This document shows, piece after piece, positions 26,201-36,111 of a DNA stretch of 64,000 nt. The DNA lies in the NCBI RefSeq assembly GCF_000302535.1, contig NC_018708.1, positions 2,976,001 through 3,040,000 on the forward strand. The letters are read 5' to 3'. The stretch comes from Acidovorax sp. KKS102. GTDB lineage: Bacteria > Pseudomonadota > Gammaproteobacteria > Burkholderiales > Burkholderiaceae_C. Both the position numbers and the translations under genes were made by a program. A model generated the notes under the pieces. The model searched no databases, was not told where the DNA came from, and saw nothing but the letters and a program-made list of their open reading frames with translations. The stretch's first letter is position 1, and each line of letters begins with the position of its first letter.

Positions 26201-29083
26201 TCAACCCAATACCGCGTGGCCCTGGGTGAGAAGCCCCTGCAAGTCGGCGGCAGGCACGGGGCGGCTGAAGTGGTAGCCCTGCCCCGTGTCGCAGCCCAGT
26301 CCCAAAAGCACATCGCGCTGCGCCACCGTTTCCACACCTTCGGCAATGGTCTCCAGGTCCAGGCTTTGCGCAAGGCCAATGATGGCGCGCACGATGTGGG
26401 GCGCACTGGGGTCTTCGCCCAGATGGCGCACAAACGACTGGTCGATCTTGAGCTTGTGCACCTTGAGGCGCTGGATGTAGCTGAACGACGAGTACCCGGT
26501 GCCAAAGTCGTCGATGGACAGCTGCACGCCCAGGTCGTACAACTGCCGCACGATGGCAATCACCTGCTCCGGTGCATCCATGGCGATGCTTTCGGTCAGC
26601 TCCAGCTCCAGCATCTGCGGTGGCACGTTGCTGTCGGCCAGCGCCCGCCCCACCATGTCCACCAGACCCGGGTGGCGGAACTGCACCATCGACAGGTTCA
26701 CCGCCACCACCAGCTCGGTATGGCCTGCATCACGCCACTGCCGGGCCTGGGCCAGCGCGGTGCGCAGCACCCATTCGCCGATGCCCAGAATCTGGCCGCT
26801 GCTCTCTGCCACCGGGATGAATTCGGCCGGGCTGACGGCACCCAGCTCGGGGTGCGTCCAGCGCAGCAAGGCCTCCACCCCCACCAGTCGCCGATCCTTC
26901 AGCCGGATTTGTGGCTGGTAGTGCAGTGTCAGCTGGCCCAGCACCAAAGCACTGCGCAGGGCATTCTCGATCTGCAGCACCCTGAGCGACCGGGCCTGCA
27001 TGTCCGCCGAAAAGAACCGGTAGGTGTCACGCCCGGACTCCTTGGCACGGAACATGGCCGCGTCGGCGCGCTGCGCCAGGGTCTCGAAGTCCCCCCCATC
27101 CTCGGGGTACATCGCAATACCGATGGAAGAAGTCACCACCAGCTCGTGGTGCTCCAGCTTGCAGATGCGGCGCACCTGCGCCTGCAGCTCATCGGCCACA
27201 TGGGCTGCCTGCTGTGCGTCGGTGAGCGGCAGCACGATCACGAACTCATCCCCGCCCTGCCGCGACACCGTGTCTTCATCGCGCACCACCGACTGCAACC
27301 GGTGCGCGATCTCGATCAGCAAGCCGTCCCCTACCTGGTGACCGAGCGAGTCGTTCACATTCTTGAAGTGATCCAGGTCCAGGTACAGCAGCGCGAGTTG
27401 ATGGCCGCTGCGTTGCGTCAGTGCAAGGGCCTGGCTGAACCGGGACGCGAACATCGTGCGGTTGGGCAGGCCCGTCAGCGCATCGAAGTTGATCAGCTTG
27501 CGGATGCGCTCCTCATCACGACGGCGCTCCGTCACGTCTTCCTGCACGGCCAGATAGTGGGTGATGCGGCCTTGCTCATCGTGCAGTGGCGAGATGATGG
27601 CGGACTCGTTGTATTCGCCGCCGCCCTTGCGGCGGTTGACGAATTCGCCACGCCACGGACGGCCCGATGTCAGATGCGCCCACAGGTCGGCATACACGCT
27701 GGCAGGCGTGGCCCCGGCACTCAGCAGACGCGGGTTACGGCCAATCACCTCCTCGGGGCTGTAGCCTGTCGTGGCGGTGAACGCGGGGTTCACGTATTCG
27801 ATGTTGCCGTCAGCGCCTGCAATGAAGATGGAGTTGGGCGCCTGCTCCACGGCATGCCGCAGCTTGCGCAAGGTGTCCAGCATTTGCACACGCTGGGTGA
27901 TGTCACGCGAGAGCACAACAAAGTGATCGTCCCCTTCGTCGTCCATCACTTTGCGTGCCACAGACAACTCAAACCAGTGCTGGCCATCGGGCAAGTCCAG
28001 CGCGTACTGGAAGTCGCGGGCCAGGCCCTGCTCTGCTGCAGCATTGATCGCAGCCTGCGCTACGGCGGCCGCCGCAGGGGGCAGGATGTCGTGGATCGAC
28101 CGCCCCACGACCTCGCTGGCAGGCATCAGCAGCAATTCGGGCTGGCGCGTATGGATCTGCACATAGCGCCCGTCGCGGGTCACCTCGAACATCAGGTCGG
28201 GCACGGCGTCCAGCACGGCCCGCATGGCCTTGTCGGACTGCTTGAGCACCCGGTACGGTGCCTCGATGGTGCCCACAAAAATGGCGCGGTACAGGTAGTA
28301 GTACCCCACCACTTTGTACATATGGCCCAGCAGATTGAAGGGGTCGGTTGCGACGACGTAGAACGTGAAAAAAAACTCGCTCAGGGCCATCACCCACACG
28401 GTGGCGAACAACCTGGCCACATCAAAGGCGGCACGCCCCCGCGCCCAGTGCAGCAGCACGCCCAGCGACGCCGCGTACAAGGCCACCACCCCGTACTCGG
28501 AGGCGATCTTGAACCGTGTGAGCCCCTGGTCGTCGTAGGTCTGCGGGTACCAATGTGGAAACCAGAACACAACGGCGTGGATGACTGCAACAACGGCCAG
28601 TACCAGCGCCAGTACCAAAAACCTGCCAGGGCCGGGTGCTGCTGCATCGCCGGGCACGCGCCAATGCAACGCCACCGCACCCAGAAGCGTCAGCGCCCCC
28701 AGGTATCTCGCGGGCAACCAGAAATTGATGCCCTTGGCCACCGAGTTGGGCGTGATGTAGTCGGGCATGCCGGCGAATGACAGCATGTGCGAAAAATCGA
28801 GGATCGCCACGCCCAGAAAGCCGCAGGCCAGGATGAGCACATTGCGCTGCGGATTGAGGCTGTGTGCCTTCCACCCCACTGCAAATACCAGGGCAGACAC
28901 AGCAATGGACAGCGTCTCCAGCACTTGGTGCAGCGTGAGGTAGTGCCCCACCCGCTGCGGACTGGCCACCGAAAAATAGGCCCAGGCTGCAATCACCCCA
29001 CCGGTCAACAAGTAAAGCACCGGCGCCACAGCCTTGAAGCTGGCCAGGTGCTGTGGGTGAATCTGCAGCCGAAAAAGGTTCAT
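26201..29083 (-). CDS. MASE3-like/PAS/GGDEF/EAL cyclic-di-GMP signalling protein
   Basis: Inner-membrane sensor with both diguanylate cyclase and phosphodiesterase domains, 960 residues. The start is the ATG giving MNLFRLQIHPQH. The order is: an N-terminal membrane domain of about eight helices (about residues 15-240, resembling MASE3); a PAS domain (about 265-380, AVLDAVPDLMFEVTRDG); a second PAS/PAC (about 385-510, SIFIAGADGNIEYVNPAFTA); GGDEF (about 515-680) with intact GGDEF at 610-614; and EAL (about 695-945) with intact EAL at 737-739. Both catalytic signatures are preserved, so either or both activities are possible. Stands alone between repeats and the tRNA cluster; input signal unknown. 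Confidence 0.92.
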   Translation of the reverse strand: MNLFRLQIHPQHLASFKAVAPVLYLLTGGVIAAWAYFSVASPQRVGHYLTLHQVLETLSIAVSALVFAVGWKAHSLNPQRNVLILACGFLGVAILDFSHMLSFAGMPDYITPNSVAKGINFWLPARYLGALTLLGAVALHWRVPGDAAAPGPGRFLVLALVLAVVAVIHAVVFWFPHWYPQTYDDQGLTRFKIASEYGVVALYAASLGVLLHWARGRAAFDVARLFATVWVMALSEFFFTFYVVATDPFNLLGHMYKVVGYYYLYRAIFVGTIEAPYRVLKQSDKAMRAVLDAVPDLMFEVTRDGRYVQIHTRQPELLLMPASEVVGRSIHDILPPAAAAVAQAAINAAAEQGLARDFQYALDLPDGQHWFELSVARKVMDDEGDDHFVVLSRDITQRVQMLDTLRKLRHAVEQAPNSIFIAGADGNIEYVNPAFTATTGYSPEEVIGRNPRLLSAGATPASVYADLWAHLTSGRPWRGEFVNRRKGGGEYNESAIISPLHDEQGRITHYLAVQEDVTERRRDEERIRKLINFDALTGLPNRTMFASRFSQALALTQRSGHQLALLYLDLDHFKNVNDSLGHQVGDGLLIEIAHRLQSVVRDEDTVSRQGGDEFVIVLPLTDAQQAAHVADELQAQVRRICKLEHHELVVTSSIGIAMYPEDGGDFETLAQRADAAMFRAKESGRDTYRFFSADMQARSLRVLQIENALRSALVLGQLTLHYQPQIRLKDRRLVGVEALLRWTHPELGAVSPAEFIPVAESSGQILGIGEWVLRTALAQARQWRDAGHTELVVAVNLSMVQFRHPGLVDMVGRALADSNVPPQMLELELTESIAMDAPEQVIAIVRQLYDLGVQLSIDDFGTGYSSFSYIQRLKVHKLKIDQSFVRHLGEDPSAPHIVRAIIGLAQSLDLETIAEGVETVAQRDVLLGLGCDTGQGYHFSRPVPAADLQGLLTQGHAVLG

Positions 29084-29291
29084 AGGCGCGGGATGGGTCT
29101 GTGAGAGCCGCCTGGGCGGTATGGCTGTGCAGCCGACTATCGCTGATTCTTGCACAGGCCCTATCACTTGTAACAGGTTGAACCCCAGCAGCGGCCTGTC
29201 TCAAGATGCTTGTACAGCCATGCGAGCGCATGACGTACCAACAGAGGCATAAAAAAACCGCTGCAGCCTTGCGACTGCAGCGGTTGATATC

Positions 29292-29368
29292 TGGCGGAGT
29301 GGACGGGACTCGAACCCGCGACCCCCGGCGTGACAGGCCGGTATTCTAACCAACTGAACTACCACTCC
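29292..29368 (-). tRNA. tRNA-Asp (GTC)
   Basis: 77-base cloverleaf including encoded CCA. The acceptor stem GGAGTGG/CCACTCC is perfect, the anticodon loop is CCTGTCACG (anticodon GTC), and the T arm is CGGGTTCGAGTCCCG. Last of three tRNA genes downstream of gltX. Confidence 0.95.
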
Positions 29369-29421
29369 TGGCAGGCAGCTTTTCGCTCGCATTTCTCAAC
29401 ACAAGCCAAGCGCTACAAACT

Positions 29422-29496
29422 TGGCGACCCACGGGGATTCGAACCCCGGTACTCACCGTGAAAGGGTGATGTCCTAGGCCTCTAGACGATAGGGTC
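29422..29496 (-). tRNA. tRNA-Glu (TTC), acceptor stem one base short
   Basis: Anticodon loop CTTTCAC (TTC) and the typical D arm GTCTAGAGGCCTAGGAC identify tRNA-Glu, with encoded CCA. The 5' acceptor strand has seven bases (GACCCTA), but the 3' strand has only six (TGGGTC) before the discriminator G, so one base pair is missing and the total is 75 instead of 76. Either a real deletion (or tolerated bulge) or a sequence error. Lies beside gltX, whose product charges this tRNA. Confidence 0.88.
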
Positions 29497-29528
29497 AAAA
29501 CCTTGGAACTAACCGTTATCAAGCGATG

Positions 29529-29604
<76 letters not shown>

Positions 29605-29669
29605 ACTATATGACTTCAAACACTTAGTATTTGTTGTCATCACCTGAGCCTTGAATTATAGACAGATTT

Positions 29670-31091
29670 TTAGCGGTTTCGCAAACGCGCTACAACTTTT
29701 TCACGTCCGACCAATTCCAGCACCGCATCGACCGATGGCGTGTGGGCGGTACCAACCGTCAACACGCGCGCAGGCATGGCCAGTTGGGGCATCTTCAGAC
29801 CTTGGGCAGCCAGCACCTGCTTGAACGCCGCACTGATGGAAGCCTTGTCCCATTCACACGCAGACAGCGCATCGGCCAATGCGTCCAGAGCAGGCGCAAT
29901 GGCGTCGGTGACATGCTGCGCGCGCTCTGCATCCACGGGCGACATATCGCCATAAAAAACCTGCGCCCAGTTGGCGAGCGCGACGGTGGTGTCGCACCGG
30001 TCTTTGAAGAGTGCGCAGATGCGGGGCAGACGCCCATCGGCCAGCGCCTCGGCCGAAACACCACGCGCCTGCAATTGCGGAGCCACCAGCGCAGCCAAAG
30101 CGTCATCAGCCATGGCTTTCAGATGCTGGGCATTCACCCAGCGCAGCTTGGCTTCATCGAACTGCGCCGCGCTGCGGCCCAGATGGTCGAGGTTGAACCA
30201 CTGCAGGAACTGCTCACGGCTGAAGATTTCATCATCGCCGTGGCTCCAGCCCAAGCGGGCCAGGTAATTCACCATGGCGTCGGGCAAATAGCCTTCATCA
30301 CGGTACTGCGTGACCGGCTTGGCACCATTGCGCTTGCTCATCTTCTCGCCCTGCTCGTTCAGCACGGTAGGCAGGTGGGCATAGACCGGAGGCTCCTTGC
30401 CCAGGGCGCGGAAGATGTTGATCTGGCGTGGAGTGTTGTTCACGTGGTCATCGCCACGGATTACGTGCGTGATCGCCATGTCGATATCGTCCACCACCAC
30501 GCAGAAGTTGTAGGTGGGTGTGCCATCGGGCCGCGCGATGACCAGGTCATCCAGCTCATCGTTGCTGATCTCGATGCGGCCCTTGACCTTGTCGTCCCAG
30601 GCCACCACGCCCCCCTGCGGGTTCTTGAAGCGCAGCACAGGCTGCACGCCTTCCGGAATGGCGGGCAGGGTCTTGCCAGCCTCGGGGCGCCATGTGCCGT
30701 CGTAGCGCGGCTTCTCCTTGGCGGCCATCTGACGCTCGCGCAGCGCATCCAGCTCGGCCACGCTCATGTAGCAGGGATACACGTGACCGGCAGCCTGCAA
30801 CTCTGCCAGGACCGCCTTGTAACGATCCATGCGTTGCATCTGATAGAACGGGCCTTCGTCGTGGTTCAAGCCCAGCCATGCCATACCCTCGATGATGACG
30901 TCCACCGCCGCCTGGCTGGAGCGCTCCAGGTCGGTGTCTTCAATGCGCAGAATGAAGTCACCACCCGTGGCGCGGGCAAACGCCCAGGGATACAAGGCCG
31001 AGCGAATGTTGCCCAGGTGGATGAAGCCGGTGGGCGAAGGAGCGAAGCGGGTGCGTACGCGGCCCGTGCTGGAAGCAGTGGTTTCAGTCAT
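29670..31091 (-). CDS. gltX: glutamyl-tRNA synthetase
   Basis: Class I aminoacyl-tRNA synthetase charging tRNA-Glu, 473 residues. The start is the ATG giving [20 protein letters not shown]. The HIGH-type signature is [18 protein letters not shown] (about residues 18-35), and [12 protein letters not shown] near 255 is the KMSKS loop. The C-terminal third is the helical anticodon-binding domain. Followed by tRNA-Ala, tRNA-Glu and tRNA-Asp on the same strand, so enzyme and its substrate tRNA may share transcription. Confidence 0.96.
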   Translation of the reverse strand: MTETTASSTGRVRTRFAPSPTGFIHLGNIRSALYPWAFARATGGDFILRIEDTDLERSSQAAVDVIIEGMAWLGLNHDEGPFYQMQRMDRYKAVLAELQAAGHVYPCYMSVAELDALRERQMAAKEKPRYDGTWRPEAGKTLPAIPEGVQPVLRFKNPQGGVVAWDDKVKGRIEISNDELDDLVIARPDGTPTYNFCVVVDDIDMAITHVIRGDDHVNNTPRQINIFRALGKEPPVYAHLPTVLNEQGEKMSKRNGAKPVTQYRDEGYLPDAMVNYLARLGWSHGDDEIFSREQFLQWFNLDHLGRSAAQFDEAKLRWVNAQHLKAMADDALAALVAPQLQARGVSAEALADGRLPRICALFKDRCDTTVALANWAQVFYGDMSPVDAERAQHVTDAIAPALDALADALSACEWDKASISAAFKQVLAAQGLKMPQLAMPARVLTVGTAHTPSVDAVLELVGREKVVARLRNR

Positions 31092-31235
31092 AAAAATCAA
31101 TGCTGGCCCTCAACAGGGCCAGTTCTCAAGTGAGGTCAATCCATCGGGCGCAGCCCATCCTGAAGCAGCATCGCCCGCTTTGCCGAAAGTCCAGCATCGC
31201 GTGCGACGGCCCCAAGGGGCTGCGCAAGCCCTTGG

Positions 31236-32741
31236 CTACGCTTCTTGCGCGTTGGGCAAAGCAAGGCGCGAAGTGTCTTCCTCACCCTCTTCAGAGCCCA
31301 CGCGCCCTTCATTCAGGCTGGCAATCCCTTCCGCCGTGATGTCGCCAGTCACATACACACCGTCAAAGCACGAGGCATCGAAGCCGACGATAGCGCTGTT
31401 GAGCGCACCCACGGCCTTCTTCATGCCATCCACGTCCTGGTAGATGAGAGCGTCGCAGCCGATGGCCTGGCGAATTTCTTCGACCGTGCGGCCATGGGCC
31501 ACCAGTTCGCTGCTGGTGGGCATGTCGATGCCATACACATTGGGATAGCGCACAGGCGGCGCGGCACTGGCCAGGTACACCTTGCGGGCTCCCGCATCGC
31601 GCGCCATCTGCACGATCTCGCGGCTGGTGGTGCCGCGAACGATGGAATCATCCACCAGCAACACGTTGCGGCCTTTGAATTCGCTGCCAATGACATTGAG
31701 CTTCTGGCGCACCGACTTCTTGCGCACGCCCTGCCCCGGCATGATGAAGGTACGACCCACATAACGGTTCTTGACGAAGCCTTCGCGGTACGGGACGCCG
31801 AGCAGGTGCGCCAGTTGCGTAGCGCTGGGGCGGCTGGACTCGGGGATGGGAATGATCACATCGATCTCGTTGGGCGGCACCGTGGACACCACGCGTTTGG
31901 CCAATGCTTCACCCAGATTCAGACGCGCCTGATAGACCGAGATGCCGTCCAACACCGAATCAGGCCGCGCGAGGTACACAAACTCAAAGATGCATGGATT
32001 GAGCTGCGGATTCTCTGCGCATTGGCTGGCGTGAACCTGGCCATCGAGCGTGATGAAAATCGCTTCGCCGGGGTTGATATTGCGCTCGAACACATGGGAG
32101 GTGCCTTCCAGCGCCACCGACTCGCTACCCACCATCACGGTGCCGTCCTGGCTGCGGCCCATGGCCAAAGGGCGAATGCCATGCGGGTCGCGGAAGGCCA
32201 GCAGGCCGTGGCCTGCGATCAGCGCGATCACGGCATACGAACCCTTGATGCGCTTGTGCACCGCACGCACGGCCGTGAAAACATCCTCGGGCTGCAGAGG
32301 CACGCCGCGCGTGGCTCGTTCGAGCTCGTGCGCAAACACGTTCAGCAGGACTTCCGAGTCACTCTCCGTGTTCGTGTGGCGGTGGTCTGTCTGGAACAGC
32401 TCGGTGCGGAGTTCACGGGCGTTCGTCAGATTGCCGTTGTGCACCAGCACGATGCCGAACGGGGCGTTGACGTAAAACGGCTGGGCCTCTTCTTCGCTGT
32501 AGGCGTTGCCGGCGGTGGGGTAGCGCACCTGGCCCAGACCCACGTTGCCCGGCAGAGCACGCATGTTGCGCGTGCGAAAAACGTCGCGCACCATGCCCTT
32601 GGCCTTGTGCATGAAGAATTTGCGGCCCTGCTGGGTCACGATGCCAGCAGCATCCTGGCCACGATGCTGCAGGAGCAGCAAAGCGTCATAGATCAGCTGA
32701 TTGACGGGCGCAGGACTGACGACGCCGACGATTCCACACAT
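31236..32741 (-). CDS. purF: amidophosphoribosyltransferase
   Basis: First committed enzyme of purine synthesis: PRPP plus glutamine to 5-phosphoribosylamine. 501 residues. The start is fixed by MCGIVGVV, where Cys2 becomes the N-terminal nucleophile of the Ntn glutaminase domain (about residues 2-230). The phosphoribosyltransferase domain follows with NVLLVDDSIVRGTTSREIV (about 362-380), the PRPP-binding loop. Longer upstream frame is not coding. Last gene of folC-dedD-cvpA-purF, the same order as in E. coli. Confidence 0.97.
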   Translation of the reverse strand: MCGIVGVVSPAPVNQLIYDALLLLQHRGQDAAGIVTQQGRKFFMHKAKGMVRDVFRTRNMRALPGNVGLGQVRYPTAGNAYSEEEAQPFYVNAPFGIVLVHNGNLTNARELRTELFQTDHRHTNTESDSEVLLNVFAHELERATRGVPLQPEDVFTAVRAVHKRIKGSYAVIALIAGHGLLAFRDPHGIRPLAMGRSQDGTVMVGSESVALEGTSHVFERNINPGEAIFITLDGQVHASQCAENPQLNPCIFEFVYLARPDSVLDGISVYQARLNLGEALAKRVVSTVPPNEIDVIIPIPESSRPSATQLAHLLGVPYREGFVKNRYVGRTFIMPGQGVRKKSVRQKLNVIGSEFKGRNVLLVDDSIVRGTTSREIVQMARDAGARKVYLASAAPPVRYPNVYGIDMPTSSELVAHGRTVEEIRQAIGCDALIYQDVDGMKKAVGALNSAIVGFDASCFDGVYVTGDITAEGIASLNEGRVGSEEGEEDTSRLALPNAQEA

Positions 32742-32820
32742 AGTTGTATTCCATCCGTTTGCGGGAACAGCCCCGCGGTCATCCAACGGCAGCAGCTTCT
32801 GACCGCTGCCGCTTCGATCC

Positions 32821-33309
32821 TCACGAAGGCAGATGCCTTCCAAATTCGTCCGGCAGCGCCGGTTTCAACCCCTTGAGCACCTCGGTCAAGACCGGTGCAC
32901 CCTGCGACTCCTGCCACCACTGTGCCTCGTGCACGGGGGTGATACCCGCCACCACAGCCACCGCCAGCAACAAGACGACGCCGCGCAACACACCAAAAAC
33001 AGCGCCCAAGGTGCGGTCTGCCGGACGCAGCCCCACAGCTTCCACCAGCTTCTTGGCCACCCAGGCCAGAAAACCACAAGCAAAAACCGAAGCCACAAAC
33101 ACCACCACGAAGCCAGCGGCGTATCGCAACGACTCACCCGACCCGCCCATAGGCAACAAGGCCGCCGCATCGGCCGCAAACCATTGCGCCACAAAAAACG
33201 AGACCACCCAACCCAATACCGACAACACCTCAAACACCAAACCGCGCCACGCACCAATCAGCATGGAGGCCAGCAACACGGCCAGGAATACCCAATCCAG
33301 CGCGGCCAT
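32821..33309 (-). CDS. cvpA: CvpA family membrane protein (colicin V production protein)
   Basis: Inner-membrane protein of 162 residues with four hydrophobic segments. The N-terminus MAALDWVFLAVLLASMLIGA and the segment RGLVFEVLSVLGWVVSFFVA are typical. A TTG two codons upstream is an alternative start. CvpA is needed for colicin V export in E. coli and is tied to envelope homeostasis; the molecular role is unclear. Conserved partner of purF. Confidence 0.92.
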   Translation of the reverse strand: MAALDWVFLAVLLASMLIGAWRGLVFEVLSVLGWVVSFFVAQWFAADAAALLPMGGSGESLRYAAGFVVVFVASVFACGFLAWVAKKLVEAVGLRPADRTLGAVFGVLRGVVLLLAVAVVAGITPVHEAQWWQESQGAPVLTEVLKGLKPALPDEFGRHLPS

Positions 33310-33334
33310 GGACAAATGGCAGTCCGACTAACGT

Positions 33335-34183
33335 TTACAGGGTGAGCACCGAAGCCGATAAGTCCAGCGCCTTGATGCGCGCCGCCGCCTTGTCTGCCTC
33401 TGCCCGATTGGTGAACGGGCCCACGCGCACACGGGTGCGCTTTCCGTCCTTCGTGTCCACCACCTGCGTGTAGGTCTTGAGACCCGCCCGCTCCACCTTG
33501 GTACGTGCCTCACGGGCCTTTTCGGCATCGGCAAAGGCGCCCACCTGAACAATGAAGCGAGCTTCCTCGGAACCAGCAGCGGCAGGCGCCTCGGTGCTGC
33601 GGCCTTCCAGCAGGGCACGGGCTCGCGCCGAATCATCTGCGCGTGCAGGCTTGGGCTCTGGGGCGGGAGACGGCGCGGGAGCTGAGGGCGGCTTGGCTTC
33701 GTGTTTCACCTCAGGCTTGGCGGCTGCAGGTGCAGCTGCCGGAGGAGGAGTGGGTTTGGAGGGAGCCGGGCGAGCACTCGGCACCAGTTCTTCACCGTCC
33801 GCCAAGCCATTGGCAGCAGCCGTACGCGAAGGCGCAGGCCGCTGCGCAGCAGCCGTCGGAGCAGGCTCCGGTGTCGCGGGGGCCGCGGGCTTGGCGGCGG
33901 GTGCATCAGCCACCGGCGTGGGCACCACCAGCGGCGCTACCTTGTTACGATCCGGAATCTCGATGGGAATGTCCACGGGGATGGGCCGTGGCTGGGTATC
34001 AAACAGCAACGGAAACCCGATGACCCCCACCAGTACCAGCACTGCGGCGCCAATCAAACGGTGCCGGGCGCGGCGGCGCATCACTTCGATGCTCTCAGCC
34101 TGGGGTGTGCGCGAGCGCTTGGACGGCTTTTCAGCCTGTTGCTGCTCACCCTGACCGGGCCACCGGAACTTGAAAAATGCCAT
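33335..34183 (-). CDS. dedD: SPOR-domain cell-division protein (DedD-like)
   Basis: Bitopic inner-membrane protein, 282 residues. A basic cytoplasmic N-terminus (to about residue 40) is followed by one transmembrane helix (LIGAAVLVLVGVIGFPLLF, about 43-61), a long Pro/Ala-rich periplasmic linker (about 75-200), and a C-terminal SPOR domain (about 205-280, RFIVQVGAFADAEKAREART). SPOR domains bind denuded glycan at the septum. Position between folC and cvpA matches E. coli dedD. Confidence 0.88.
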   Translation of the reverse strand: MAFFKFRWPGQGEQQQAEKPSKRSRTPQAESIEVMRRRARHRLIGAAVLVLVGVIGFPLLFDTQPRPIPVDIPIEIPDRNKVAPLVVPTPVADAPAAKPAAPATPEPAPTAAAQRPAPSRTAAANGLADGEELVPSARPAPSKPTPPPAAAPAAAKPEVKHEAKPPSAPAPSPAPEPKPARADDSARARALLEGRSTEAPAAAGSEEARFIVQVGAFADAEKAREARTKVERAGLKTYTQVVDTKDGKRTRVRVGPFTNRAEADKAAARIKALDLSASVLTL

Positions 34184-34205
34184 GGACTAAGGACTCGTGA
34201 GGCGC

Positions 34206-35531
34206 TCAGGCGCCCAGATGTTTGGCGTGCAAGCGGGGTGTTCCGTTGATCAACACTCCACCCACCGTATAGAACGAGCCAAAGACCAAGATTCTATCAG
34301 CGGGGTCTGCGGCGGCCACCGCCGCCTGCAGGGCCTGCAGCGGGTCGACATGCAAGCTGGAGGTGACGTCTCGGCGACCGCCCGCCACCATGTGCACAGC
34401 ATTCCACTTCTGCTGCAACACGGCAGCCGACTCTGCGCGCGGCGTGGGCAGGTCGGTGAAATACCAGCGATCCACCAAAGGCCCGACCTTGGCCAGCATC
34501 GGCGCCAGGTCCTTGTCCGCCATCGCGCCAAACACCGCGTGAGTGGTAGGAAAAAAACCCATCGCATCCAGATTGGCCGTGAGCGCGGCCACGGAGTGCG
34601 GGTTATGCGCCACGTCCAGCACCAGGGTCGGTTGCCCCGGCACGATCTGGAAGCGCCCCGGCAACTCCACCATGGCCATGCCGTTGCGGACAGCCTGGGC
34701 AGTCACAGGCAGTCGCTCACGCAATGCCTCAAAAGCCGCCAGCACGCCCGAGGCGTTCACCAGCTGGTTGGCCCCACGCAGGGACGGATAAGCCAGCCCG
34801 GCGTAGCGCCGCCCACGACCAGCCCAGTTCCACTGCTGCTTGTCACCCGAGAAATTGAAATCGCGCCCAAAACTCCACAAATCGGCGCCGATCTCTCGCG
34901 CGTGGTCCACCACGCTCTGCGGCGCCATGGGGTCGCTCACGATGGCTGGGCGCCCCGTGCGCATGATGCCCGCCTTCTCGCGGCCAATGCTCTCGCGGTC
35001 CGGGCCCAGAAACTCTGTGTGATCGATGTCGATGCTGGTGATGATGGCGCAGTCGGTATCGATCACGTTCGTGGCATCCAGGCGTCCTCCGAGGCCGACT
35101 TCGAGAATCGCCACATCCAGCAACGCATGGCTCATCAAGCGCAAGATGGCCAGAGTGGTGAACTCAAAATACGTAAGCGAGACCTCATTGCCGTTCTGGA
35201 TTCTGGCGGCCTCCACTGCCTCAAAATGCGGTACCAAATCGGCCGCCGAGACGATTTCGCCATGCACCCGGCAGCGCTCTTCAAAGTGCACCAGATGCGG
35301 CGAGGTGTACACGCCGGTGCGATAACCTGCCTGCAGCGCCACCGCCTCCAGCATGGCGCAGGTCGATCCTTTGCCGTTGGTGCCCGCCACCGTGATCACC
35401 GGGCACTCGAACCGCAGTGCCATGCGGCGGGCGACTTCCGCGACCCGGTCCAGGCCCATGTCGATATTGCGGGGGTGCAGCTGCTCGCAGTGGCGCAGCC
35501 AGCCTTCCAGGGTGTGGGGTTTGGTTTGCAT
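34206..35531 (-). CDS. folC: bifunctional folylpolyglutamate synthase/dihydrofolate synthase
   Basis: Adds glutamate to dihydropteroate and to reduced folates, ATP-dependent, 441 residues. The start is the ATG giving MQTKPHTLEGWLRHCEQLHP; the open frame upstream overlaps the divergent ArsC-like gene start and is not family-like. The Mur-ligase P-loop is TVAGTNGKGSTCAMLEAV (about residues 50-67). SIDIDHTEFLGPDRESIGREKAG (Mur-ligase middle motif, split here only for description) and LDVAHNPHSVAALTANL follow. First gene of the folC-dedD-cvpA-purF group. Confidence 0.94.
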   Translation of the reverse strand: MQTKPHTLEGWLRHCEQLHPRNIDMGLDRVAEVARRMALRFECPVITVAGTNGKGSTCAMLEAVALQAGYRTGVYTSPHLVHFEERCRVHGEIVSAADLVPHFEAVEAARIQNGNEVSLTYFEFTTLAILRLMSHALLDVAILEVGLGGRLDATNVIDTDCAIITSIDIDHTEFLGPDRESIGREKAGIMRTGRPAIVSDPMAPQSVVDHAREIGADLWSFGRDFNFSGDKQQWNWAGRGRRYAGLAYPSLRGANQLVNASGVLAAFEALRERLPVTAQAVRNGMAMVELPGRFQIVPGQPTLVLDVAHNPHSVAALTANLDAMGFFPTTHAVFGAMADKDLAPMLAKVGPLVDRWYFTDLPTPRAESAAVLQQKWNAVHMVAGGRRDVTSSLHVDPLQALQAAVAAADPADRILVFGSFYTVGGVLINGTPRLHAKHLGA

Positions 35532-35592
35532 ACAGCCCGGGATTGTCGCCGAGCCCGCATTCACCCCGGCAATTTCGAGGATGATGCGCGGC

Positions 35593-35976
35593 ATGAACAC
35601 CGTCATCACCGTCTACGGCATCCCCAACTGCGATACCGTCAAAAAATCCCGCGCCTGGTTTGCCGAGCAGGGGCTGGATATCCAGTTTCATGATTTCAAG
35701 AAGCAAGGCGTTCCCGCCGACCTGCTCCCTGGCTGGCTGAAGGCAGTCGGCTGGCAAAAGCTGGTCAATCGCCAGGGGACCACCTGGCGCAAGCTGGACG
35801 CAGCCACCCAGGCATCGGTGCAGGACGACGCGAGCGCCAGCGCATTGGTGCAGCAACAACCCAGCGTGATCAAGCGCCCCGTGGTGCAGTGGCAGGACGC
35901 CCAAGGTCTGCATGTCACGGTCGGATTTGTGCCGGACCAGTGGCCCGTCGGGCCCAATCGCGCATCCAAAGGCTGA
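35593..35976 (+). CDS. ArsC/Spx family thioredoxin-fold protein
   Basis: 127 residues, thioredoxin-like ArsC family (YffB/Spx group). The active-site Cys lies in VYGIPNCDTVKKSRAWF (about residue 13); KRPVVQW near 95 is the conserved C-terminal segment. Only one cysteine is present in the visible chain, so a glutathione- or partner-dependent role is likelier than classical arsenate reduction by multiple cysteines. Divergent from folC with 61 bases between starts. Confidence 0.82.
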   Translation: MNTVITVYGIPNCDTVKKSRAWFAEQGLDIQFHDFKKQGVPADLLPGWLKAVGWQKLVNRQGTTWRKLDAATQASVQDDASASALVQQQPSVIKRPVVQWQDAQGLHVTVGFVPDQWPVGPNRASKG

Positions 35977-36111
35977 CTTCGGACGAGGAACGCGGGAAAA
36001 TCGCACAAATCTTTACGCAGATTTACGGCGTCCGGACCCCGAATTGACCTTGCGGGCCTAAACTTTTCTTCAGTCTGGTGCGTTATGTACCGACCCGAAA
36101 GGAGTTTCTCC

